Part shown: positions 19,672 through 26,718 of the stretch, in pieces | How the letters are laid out: each line of letters begins with the position of its first letter | Numbering within the stretch: position 1 is the first letter of the stretch | Source: Seminavis robusta | Lineage: Eukaryota; Bacillariophyta; Bacillariophyceae; Naviculales; Naviculaceae | Length of the DNA stretch: 26,718 bases | NCBI GenBank assembly: GCA_903772945.1 | Contig: CAICTM010001569.1 | Span: 1-26,718, forward strand | Reading direction: 5' to 3' | The notes under the pieces: model-generated | What the model was told of the DNA's origin: nothing | The model's database searches: none | What the model saw: only the letters and a program-made list of their open reading frames with translations | Made by a program: the position numbers and the translations under genes

Positions 19672-20650
19672 ATTGGATGCCCGAACATGCCAAACTGCCG
19701 CCCAAGGTGGTCACCCGGAGTTTCTCCAATGGGCCCATGCAAATGGCTGCCCATGGAACCAAAACACAAGCGCAGCTGCCGCAAAAAGTGGCCATTTGCA
19801 TATCCTCAAATGGGCTCGGGAGAATGGTTGCAACTGGGATGTCAATACATGTACCAGGGCTGCCGAAGGTGGACATTTGGAAATGCTGCAATGGTTGCGG
19901 GAACAAGGATGCCCTTGGAATGAGAATGTGTGTTCGTTTGCTGCCAAAAATGGCCATCTGGAGACCCTCAAGTGGGCTCGAGCAAATGGATGCCCATGGA
20001 GTAGTTCTACCCTCTGGTGTGCTGCCGTAGGGGGGCATTTGGAAACCCTCCAGTGGGCTCATGAAAATGGATGCCCATGGAGTTTGGTGGTATCCCGTGA
20101 CGCAGTAGCAGGCGGCCATTTTGAACTGCTGAAATGGGCCCATAACCACGGCTGTCCATGGGATGCATCGACCATCTATGAAATTGCTATACATGGCAAT
20201 TTGGAAATGCTAGAGTGGGCTCAGCAAAGGGGATGTCCATGGCATGTGAGTACATGCCTGGTTGCAGCTAGATGTGGGCATTTGGAATGTCTCAAGTGGG
20301 CTCATGAGAATGGATGCCCTTGGCATGAAGGTGTATGCAAAGAGGCAGCTCGACATGGGCAACTGGAAGTCGTGCAGTGGGCGCATGAGAATGGGTGTCC
20401 ATGGGATAGAAGAACTTGCCAATCTGCTGCTAGAGGGGGGCATTGGGGAATTCTTCAATGGGCATATGAGAATGGATGCCCCTGGGATGAAACAACTTGT
20501 GCAGCTGCAGCTCGTGGAGGCCACTTTGAAATTCTAAAATGGGCTCACCAGAATGGCTGCCCGTGGGATACCTTTACAGTCCATGATGCAAATGCAGGTG
20601 GCCATTTGGAAATCGTCCGTTGGGCTCGTCAGAATGGATGCCCAGAAGGG
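19672..20650 (+). repeat. ankyrin-type tandem coding repeats, about 12 units
   Basis: Units of about 78-81 nt encode the pattern GHLE-x-LKWAHENGCPWD followed by TCxxAARG. They are in one open frame. Divergence between units is moderate, and the last unit decays to NGCPEG. The repeated nucleotide words CATTTGGAA and AATGGATGCCCATGG make the array visible at DNA level as well. Confidence 0.85.
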
Positions 20651-20749
20651 GTGGTAGACCCAGATGACGTTTCCGACAGTAGCGTTAGCGAAGATCAGAA
20701 AATGTATAGCGATCTGTCGATTAGCTGGTTGCTCGTTCTTCGTACGGTA

Positions 20750-20779
20750 GAGTCGAGTCGAGTCGAGTCGAGTCGAGTC
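20750..20779. repeat. GAGTC x6 microsatellite
   Basis: Six perfect pentamers lie in the tail frame of the ankyrin relic, where they translate as the SRVES-type repeat. A pentamer tract shifts frame unless it changes in multiples of three units, so the C-terminal tail of this ORF is probably not conserved. Confidence 0.9.
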
Positions 20780-20878
20780 CTCGGTCTGTTGCTTGCCTTG
20801 GCCACGGAAAAACGTTGCTTTGGCCATGGAAAATCGAGGATCGTTTCGATGGACGGAAAAAGGGCGACTGCACCATAA

Positions 20879-21898
20879 CAAAAGTCGCGTACTCAAGGAA
20901 GCTGCAGCACGCTATCGAATTAGAAAGTGTACGCCTTGATGACGACTTTGATTGGAGCGTTCCTCACTGTGATACTGTAGCTTGTGCGATGAGGTCGATT
21001 GCGTCGCTCGAACTTGATAGTCGCGATCGCTTGAGTACCGTACTGGCATCGTCCAACAGCGACAAGCCATTTAGCATCGATCGAGGCCAATCGCTTCTAT
21101 CACTACCGATATCTGCATCCACTTTTCGGGCCGAGCAAAACTCGCACGTGAATGATGCAATCGAATCAAACAGGCAGCTTGCTCCGTACCACGTGCCTGT
21201 ACTCGCAGCCTTCCTTTGAGGCCAGCCACGCACCTCAGTTCTCTGACGACTACCGGTTCTTGGAGTCTCAACTCCCCCGACAATCCCGCTACGGTAGACT
21301 ACTGGGATCGGATAGGGCGCAGCTGCGAGATCCGACGTTTGCTCTTCCTCCAAAAACGCAATATGATTGAATCCAGCAAGATCGCGGCCGAACAGAGCAA
21401 ATGTTCTGCTCCGACGCATCAGTTTGCGTTGGTCGCTTGGAACCGTTCCCTGTTCTGGACGATCTATCTACTCCTCTCCGAGAAGTCATGGTCGAAACGG
21501 TATACAAGTCATGACTGCCACTCTAGCTATAGTAGGTAGCTAGATGGACAACGTGAGTCGAGTCAATTTGAGCTGGTTCTTTCCTAAATCAATTATTGGT
21601 ACGTAGTCTACACCGTCAGTTCCGTCACGTCCGCCGGTAGAGAACTAACTAACCACGCTACAGTATTGGTAACAACAGGAGAAGCAGGTACAAAGGAAAT
21701 GAATCGAATCGTTTCATGCAAGATATGCAAATTCTACAGGGCACGGCTCGTATCGGTTGCGTCAAATTGAAGGACGCCGTGTGGAACAGATCATTGTCGT
21801 GTGAAGCAGGCGACTTTCCACCCCCCGAGCAAAAGTAGTAGCAACACGCATAATAAAAGAAGTAACGGTAGTGGTTTGGCGTGCCCTCGGCAGCGTAG
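20879..21898. other. intergenic region with unexplained open frames
   Basis: Plus-strand frames 20815-21219 and 21152-21539 have protein-like stretches (e.g. DTVACAMRSIASLELDSRDR). They change frame near 21215 and match no family I recognise, so this may be another decayed gene. The opposite strand is also open at 20964-21419. The right end (21540-21898) holds the 3' region of the kinase gene. No repeat of note apart from CTAGCTAT/GTAGCTAG near 21523-21545. Confidence 0.35.
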
Positions 21899-23652
21899 TC
21901 ATTTTCGAAAAGAAGACGACGAAAAGAGCCCTCCCAATGACATGCCTCTCTTTCCGAGATAGGGTCGTGGGATAGACGGCGGTGGACTGCTGTCATCGTG
22001 GCTGCCATGAGACTTGGATCGGATGGCTCGTTTGGGTCGTAACAAGGCCGCCAAGCCACCGGATGGTGCCATCATGGATGATGACCTGGTTTTTGTGGTT
22101 GGACTACTTGTGGTTGTGGTCGGTTCGGGACTCGTAGTACTGCAATCTTGTGGTTCCTTTTGAGGATGATGATTGTGGTGTTGTGGTTGTTGTTGTGCTA
22201 GTAGTACTTCTTGGAGTGTTTGTAGAATGGTGGTAAAGTCAGGCCGTGCATTGGGGAAAGGACTCCAGCATCGTTTCATGAGGCACTGTAGATTGATGGG
22301 CCAGTGTTTGTCTACATGTGGTCGTTCTCCTCCCATGACAACGTTTGCCATGTGTTTGGCACTGCTATACCCATAAAATGGTTTCTCTCCCGAGAGCAAT
22401 TCATGAAGTAGAATTCCAAACGAGTACACATCGACCGTTTGATTGTATGGCAATTCCTTGGCAACTTCGGGTGCCATGTATCGTCGACTGCCGGTGTTTC
22501 CCGTGAGCTGGTATCGTCCATCGGCATGTGATTCGTTGGGTTTGAGTTCCTTGGCCAATCCAAAATCGAAAATCTGTAGGATCATGAAGCGAAGCAAAAG
22601 AGTGGATGAATAAATGAGGGTACAGAAAGGAATATAGAAGAAAGAGCAATTTCTATTGAGGTGCGAAAAAGACATACCTTGAGTGTCCCGTCCTTATCAA
22701 AGCCAATATTGTCCGGCTGGTGATAGGTACCATACCGTAGGAGAGCAAGTAGGGTGAGTAAGCACTGTAGTTTGAACACTGTTCTGCTAGCAAGTTCCTC
22801 CTCGACAGCATCTTGGAATGTTCTTACCTTTAGATCTCTAAAGACGACCCGATGTTGATGCAAATACTGCATGGCCGTAGCAATTTGAATGGCAATTTGT
22901 ATTCTCTGAATGAACTGATTTCGTTTGTGCTGTTTGTGTTCACTGCTCATACTGTTGGTGATAAAGGCAAAGAGTGGTTCCTTTTGTTCTTGTTGCTCCT
23001 GCCGCCATTGTTCCAGCGTTTGCTCTAGCGTGGAATAGAGGCGATCCACTGTAATGAACAGTCCATACTTGTTGTTATTGTTGTTGGACATGCTGACATT
23101 GGATGCCAAGTCTCCTGCCGTGACGGCATACAGATTGAGAATGTTGGGATGACCTCGTAGTGCGTGTAGAAAGTAGGCTTCTTGTGCCAAATCGGCGGCT
23201 CCGTGTGCAAACTGTTTTCGATTGGCCATGATGGACCGCTTGAGGAATTTCATGGCCAGTGGTTGGGGGTCTTCACCTTCACCGCATAGTAAGTGCTGTT
23301 TGAGAGTACACGCCTTGACGGTACAGAATCCTCCTTCTCCCAAAGTTTCTTCCACGTCCAAATCGTCACAATCCAACTTGCGGAGGTTCATGCAGTCTTT
23401 CTTGTTCTTGTTGTCAAAGAGCACGGAATTCTCTTGCAGCTTGAGCACGGCGTCCACAGCGGCCTTGCTGGCCAACATGGCACTGGCAGGACACACTTTG
23501 CCATAGGCCGTACAGGAACACGTACACGACGAAAGACATTGTTGGATTTGCTTTTGATGCTGCTGATGATGATGATGATGATTGTCACACTCGTCGTCCT
23601 TCCGTTCCATCGTGCCGGCTGTGACCGCCACTTCGTCGTTGGGGGCCACCAT
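21899..23652 (-). CDS. TKL-like serine/threonine protein kinase
   Basis: Three exons (23652-22828, 22716-22678, 22573-21899) give 512 residues. The N-terminus has a His/Gln run (25-38) and a Cys cluster (C39, C43, C45, C47, C54). Kinase landmarks are the glycine loop GEGGFC (105-110), LAMK with Lys135, and a probable alpha-C Glu158. The catalytic loop is VVFRDLKPDNIGF with Asp273 and Phe in place of the usual His271. DFG is 291-293, MAPE ends at 324, and DVYSFGILLHELLSGEKPF follows. The set fits the stramenopile TKL-like family that carries 'YRDLKPDNIGF...IFDFGLAKEL'. All catalytic residues (Lys135, Asp273, Asn278, Asp291) are present, so it should be active. A Gln/His/Ser/Thr-rich tail with basic patches follows the domain. 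Substrate and pathway unknown. Confidence 0.85.
22574..22677 (-). other. intron 2 of the kinase gene, 104 nt
   Basis: Donor AAG/GTATGT and acceptor CTACAG/ATTTTC, phase 0. It separates DGTLK from IFDFGLAKEL, adjoining blocks in this kinase family. The unspliced frame runs into unrelated hydrophobic text and stops at 22582. Confidence 0.9.
22717..22827 (-). other. intron 1 of the kinase gene, 111 nt
   Basis: Donor AAG/GTAAGA and acceptor CACCAG/CCGGAC, phase 0. It splits the catalytic loop between RDLK and PDNIGF. It contains no stop in frame but its removal restores the invariant motif. The exon between introns 1 and 2 is only 39 nt (13 codons). Confidence 0.9.
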
Positions 23653-24394
23653 TGTCTATCAGTGTTTCTTCTTTGGTGCTTGACGGTTCACTTATGAGCT
23701 CAACTGCAGCAATCTAGCTAGCTGCTGGAACAGGCAAACAGGCAAACTGGCAAACTGGCAAACAAGTAGGATAGCTTTGGAATGCCAATCAATGGTTGGT
23801 TCACTGACACCACAAGGCAACTTGAATTAAATGAGATCGGATCGGAAGCAATCAACGGAAGCAACTAGTCTACTGCTACGGAATGGGCAGCACGGAAGTG
23901 GTGGGAAAGGAAGTTGGCTTGGTTCACCCTTCGCTTTTCCTTTTGGATTTTTGTCGAGGTTGTTGTGGATCAGGATTGTGGCCACTTGAAGCTTGATGAC
24001 CATGGGTCATCACAGGAAACCGGAAGCAGTGCAAGAGCAGTTAAAAACCAAGGTCACATACATGCAGACTGGCTCCATAATAATTAAGAAGTGGTCTGGA
24101 CTCACTACGTATGTGACTGTATTTCGTCAGTGGCAACCCCAAATAAAAGATACCACTATCAATGGGTTGTACTGAAAGCTGTTCCTTGCGGAATGAAAAG
24201 AGACACCAGGGAACCAGGAGTTAATAATAGTCAAAGAAAGAAGTGACACCAGAGGCTCTGAGCTCACAAGAGAAGAACAAGAGACGAAAGATTTACAGTC
24301 ACAGGGCTGTCAACATTCTCCTGAGACTGTTCTTTGGACACAGCTGCGGAACCTTTCACTTCAAGCTTCAAGCAAGTAAGTGTCAACAGCAGCA
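23653..24394. other. kinase promoter and gene-free spacer
   Basis: The left part should contain the kinase promoter. It has an 8-nt tandem repeat (listed) and TCTAGCTAGCTG at 23713. From about 23780 to 24394 no ORF, RNA or long repeat is convincing; the ORF at 23993-24175 has no recognisable content. Confidence 0.5.
23733..23764. repeat. GGCAAAC(A/T) x4 tandem repeat
   Basis: Four 8-nt units differ only at the last base. They lie about 80 bp upstream of the kinase start codon, in the probable promoter. Confidence 0.85.
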
Positions 24395-24840
24395 GGGTTA
24401 CTCGGCATTTTGTCTATTTAAGGCTATTGTATCTGATTACAGAGTTTCCTAAATGTTCTATGCTCCTTTGTAAAGTGGCTTATGTCTCACAATGTCTACG
24501 GATGTCTCACAATGTCTCACAATGTCTACTAATGTCTCACAATGTCTCACAATGCCGCACAATGTCTAGTAATGTCTACCAATGTCTCACTTTGTCTACA
24601 CAGTACAGTAAAACAGTACAAAAATGTCTCACTTTGTCTACCAATGTCTCACAATGTCTCACAATGTCTCACTTTGTCTACCAATGTCTACCAATGTATC
24701 ACTTTGTCTCCTAATGTCTCCTAATGTCGCACAATGTCTACTTTGTCTACTTATGTCTACTAACTGTGTGTAGACATTTACACTTTTAAAATCCCCAAAA
24801 CACTTTCCCAAATTTAAACAGACAAAATGCCGAGTAACCC
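24395..24840. mobile_element. MITE-like element with 21-bp terminal inverted repeats
   Basis: The ends at 24395-24415 and 24820-24840 are exact inverted copies of a 21-nt sequence starting GGGTTACTCGGC. Allowing two mismatches, the match extends on both sides (AGC outside, TTTAA inside). The 446-bp interior has no transposase. It is mostly a 10-bp minisatellite, plus a short hairpin (GTGTAGACATTTACAC) near the right end. No certain target-site duplication: the flanks share a loose TGTCAA-AGC direct repeat that overlaps the left end. A non-autonomous foldback/MITE is the best label; the superfamily cannot be assigned. Confidence 0.6.
24481..24765. repeat. 10-bp minisatellite, two 12-unit blocks
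   Basis: The unit is AATGTCTCAC with variants AATGTCTACC, TTTGTCTACC and AATGTCGCAC. Block one has 12 units at 24481-24600. A 22-nt CAGTACAGTA-type spacer follows (24601-24622). Block two has 12 units at 24623-24742, then two imperfect units. The open frames across it (SQCLTMSHNV-type) are products of the repeat, not a gene. Confidence 0.9.
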
Positions 24841-24886
24841 AGCTCTCTGTCAAAAGCTGCAATCATCTGCGTTTACCGAACACTGC

Positions 24887-24894
24887 TGACGTCA
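24887..24894. promoter_or_regulatory. TGACGTCA palindrome (CRE-like site)
   Basis: A perfect 8-bp cAMP-response-type palindrome. Diatom CO2/cAMP-responsive promoters use TGACGT/ACGTCA elements bound by bZIP factors. No convincing gene starts close by, so a role here is unproven. Confidence 0.25.
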
Positions 24895-25720
24895 AACTCC
24901 GATGAGAATATTATGGTACGGTCACACATGTTCGGTACGGTACCGTAAAGTGTACCTCCATAAGATTCTACCCTTGGCCTTACATCAACTCTGGCTGCCT
25001 GGTTTCTGCTTTTTACAATTACTAAGACCATGGTACGGTAGCTCGCCAGCAGCAGGGTACAGCAGTACGGTAGCACCTCTTGGAACGCACACACGCAGAA
25101 GAACCTTTTCTCACAATTCCAAATTGAACAAGCAAATTTGCGCTCTAGTAGTACCGTACCAGCCCGGCTACCGGATGTGCTAGTGCGGTAGGGCATGATC
25201 ATTCATTCGAATCTTCCATCCGTGTCCTCATTGATCAATGCAGTGGATCCTTATCACGACCATAGATCATTACGACTGAAACGCCAACCCCAAACCATCC
25301 AACAAGCAAAAGGATCTGGATAAAAAGGCAAGCTGACAGAGAAGATAGATGCAATGCTCAAGTTCGCATGACATCATCAGCTGCATCATCTTTTGCCTTG
25401 TCAATGATCATGCTGGGGAGTGAAAGGTTGCGTGCTGGGGCTCTTGAGAACAACACGCACACATTCCCTTGATGAAATACTGACTTTTAAAAAGAAAAAT
25501 GCTTGATGAAATTCTGACCAAAAGGAAATCTACGCCTGGAGATGCTGTAGACTTGTGTATTGATTCAACTACAACACGCACGCATTCTCTTGATGAAATA
25601 TTGACTTAACAGAAAAGGGGATGAGCAAACTTGCCCATGGCTCTGTGTTGAATTTGTTAGAGCGTTTTTGTAAAAATTGTGTGCCCTAAGCCAATCTTTT
25701 ACTTTGGCTGTTTTTCTCTA
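24895..25720. other. gene-free repeat-bearing spacer
   Basis: No supported gene. It has TACGGTACCGTA palindromes near 24915-24950 and 25030, and a 37-nt direct repeat (25450-25486 and 25571-25607, three mismatches). A shorter GCTTGATGAAAT copy at 25497 recurs at 25951. Opposed ORFs at 24873-25202 and 24902-25183 have no recognisable content. Confidence 0.5.
25450..25607. repeat. 37-nt direct repeat, two copies, plus related short copies
   Basis: Copies at 25450-25486 and 25571-25607 begin ACAACACGCAC, end ATGAAATA-TGACTT and differ at three positions. A related 20-nt sequence ending GATGAAATTCTG is identical at 25497-25516 and 25951-25970. All share CTTGATGAAAT. Confidence 0.85.
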
Positions 25721-25850
25721 TTGGATTTGATTGGATTGCATTGGATTAGATTGGATTGCATTGAATTACAGTTTACTATATAAATAACAGTACTAATTGG
25801 AATCCAATTCAATCCAATTCAATGCAATGCAATCCAATCTAATCCAATTA
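25721..25850. repeat. pentamer foldback (TTGGA/AATCC family)
   Basis: Left arm: pentamers TTGGA, TTGCA, TTAGA. Right arm: their complements. The best paired block is 22 nt exact (25741-25762 with 25826-25847). The loop holds TATATAAATA at 25777-25786. This is a degenerate 5-bp satellite arranged head to head rather than a plain tandem array. Confidence 0.85.
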
Positions 25851-26156
25851 AATTTATCTTCTGGAAAAAATACGAATTTCGTCTTTTTAACTGATTTTAG
25901 CGAGTCACATCCATTACAATACAAGGCTATTGCAAGATTTGCCCATCCCCAAATGCTTGATGAAATTCTGTCTTATATCAATACGAGCAAGGCATTCCAG
26001 ATTTCTGGCTCTTTTGGCTCAGATCAATCTTTCCAGCTTTCGAAGAACGATTGTGAAGCAAATCTGCTTACATTCCTTTGGACGACGAGTCAAGCCAAGC
26101 CCTGAACAGGACGATACATGTACATGTAATGGAAAATTTCTGTACCTCTGCGGAAC

Positions 26157-26594
26157 ATGTGGTCTGATCGTTTTGTCGGTTTGTCGGGGCTACTGGGTGC
26201 TCCAGGCATTGAGATTGCTGCTTTTCTGTTTTGGTATTCTCTCCGTACTTGCCTCCGGGACAAGCCTCGGCAAGATGATTTGCCTAAGACACCGTTGGCT
26301 CTTGTGGGACTTCGGATGGTGATTGTCGGAATGTATTTGTTGTTGTTGTCACCATTATTTTACGAACTCTCTTTCTTGAGTGAGTCAATTGACAGGACTA
26401 ATGGCAGAGCATCCGATACCACACTTCCGGGTCTTATGGCGCAGTTCAAGCAGGATTATGGACGCATTGTATCAACTGAATCTGGCTTTACACGTCTACA
26501 CCACAAACTACTACACATTGACCTGCCTATGGTTGGTGAGGCCCAACCCGTGATTTATACTATGGAGCACAATCTTGCAGGTCGGTACTGGTAG
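26157..26594 (+). CDS. hypothetical membrane protein, weak
   Basis: 145 residues from ATG 26157; not recognised. Two hydrophobic stretches are visible, about residues 18-28 (GIEIAAFLFWY) and 46-70 (LALVGLRMVIVGMYLLLLSP), followed by a soluble, protein-like tail. The upstream frame at 25797-26105 (+) also looks protein-like from about 25890 but is in another frame, so the two may be exons or fragments of one decayed gene. No splice pair is convincing. Composition alone supports it. Confidence 0.3.
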   Translation: MWSDRFVGLSGLLGAPGIEIAAFLFWYSLRTCLRDKPRQDDLPKTPLALVGLRMVIVGMYLLLLSPLFYELSFLSESIDRTNGRASDTTLPGLMAQFKQDYGRIVSTESGFTRLHHKLLHIDLPMVGEAQPVIYTMEHNLAGRYW

Positions 26595-26718
26595 CACAAG
26601 AGTAAGAAGCCGCACAAGAGGTGCGCCTAAATCTTAGCACTGTGGCCAAATTCAAGAGTGTTGCTGTGGCTGTAGCGGTACCGGTACAATCGCTTCAAGG
26701 ACACATGCAGTGCTCTGC
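26595..26718. other. right edge, no feature
   Basis: Only a GGTACCGGTAC palindrome at about 26677-26687 is notable before the window ends. Confidence 0.5.

Larger units (their letters stand above)
19217..20878 (+). pseudogene. ankyrin-repeat protein, frameshifted at 5' end
   Basis: Family-like text runs through all three plus frames. ATG 19217 reads MSSADTS then TAG. One base later, the next frame reads SSTKSAPKKQKLPPPSEALL and HLLEHKDVWVNNVFSFVGMG, the usual N-terminus of these diatom proteins. At an A6 run near 19580 the family text moves to YGRDVCAAIALVGTLPVLQWARQKE. Near 19660 (GAAAGAAGAAAGAA) it moves to EFQLDARTCQTAAQGGHPEFLQWAHANGCPW. It then stays open to the stop at 20878. Each break is mended in principle by loss of one base. 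About 12 repeats of roughly 26 residues (G-H-L-E-x-L-K-W-A-H-E-N-G-C-P-W-D) follow, ending near 20650; a degenerate one precedes the third break. The tail after DDVSDSSVSED runs through GAGTC x6. If expressed at all, only a downstream ATG (19586) opens the repeat frame. Sequencing error is possible but three hits in 450 bp is suspicious. Confidence 0.75.

Noticed and set aside
19535..20194. Minus-strand 219-residue repetitive ORF
   Set aside because: Antisense shadow of the ankyrin repeat array; its periodicity comes from the plus strand.
20964..21419. Minus-strand 151-residue ORF
   Set aside because: The opposite strand has an equally long frame with better composition; neither matches a known family.
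24334..24724. Plus-strand ORFs encoding SQCLTMSHNV-type repeats
   Set aside because: Produced by the 10-bp minisatellite, which rotates through all frames; no start context or domain.
24481..24765. CRISPR-like array
   Set aside because: Units are 10 bp and contiguous with no unique spacers; this is a minisatellite in eukaryotic DNA.

Overview
The window looks like nuclear DNA of a diatom, probably a raphid pennate of the Seminavis type. This is inferred from the content, because no marker gene is present. The signs are: spliced genes with short GT-AG introns of about 90-140 nt; an ankyrin protein of the diatom GHLE-LKWAHENGCPWD type; a leucine-rich-repeat (LRR) relic with the C-terminal domain seen in diatom LRR proteins; a kinase of the stramenopile 'RDLKPDNIGF...IFDFGLAKEL' type; a J-domain protein with a diatom-like plastid presequence; long Gln/Asn/Ser/His/Thr runs; and spacers full of CTAGCTAG-, GGTACC- and TACCGGTA-like palindromes.

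Layout. 1-3497 (-): a low-complexity protein with a CDPK-like EF-hand module; it probably continues through two introns in an Ala/Pro/Thr-rich tail that runs off the left edge. 4628-5524 (+): a RING plus RBR-Rcat-like ubiquitin ligase. 5894-8817 (-): an LtrA-family membrane protein with one well-supported intron. 9284-9372: a perfect 44-bp-arm palindrome. 9971-11133 (-): an LRR-family pseudogene broken by at least three frame changes. 12484-14097 (+): a type II membrane fucosyltransferase-like enzyme. 14803-16332 (+): a plastid-directed J-domain/coiled-coil protein. 17468-18663 (-): a secreted alpha/beta-hydrolase-like protein. 19217-20878 (+): an ankyrin-repeat gene broken near its 5' end by three single-base shifts of the same sign. 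21899-23652 (-): a TKL-like protein kinase in three exons. 23653-26718: a repeat-rich, gene-poor stretch holding a 446-bp element with terminal inverted repeats filled by a 10-bp minisatellite, a pentamer foldback, dispersed GATGAAAT-type repeats, and one weak ORF.

The genes are ordinary eukaryotic single units on both strands with no operon logic. Themes are signalling (EF-hand protein, kinase, E3 ligase), the secretory route (glycosyltransferase, secreted hydrolase, LtrA membrane protein) and plastid folding. No tRNA, rRNA, CRISPR array, virus or complete autonomous transposon was recognised. The most unusual items are the kinase-less CDPK-like module, the inverted-repeat element carrying two 12-unit minisatellite blocks, the long perfect palindrome, and the two multiply frameshifted repeat-protein genes.
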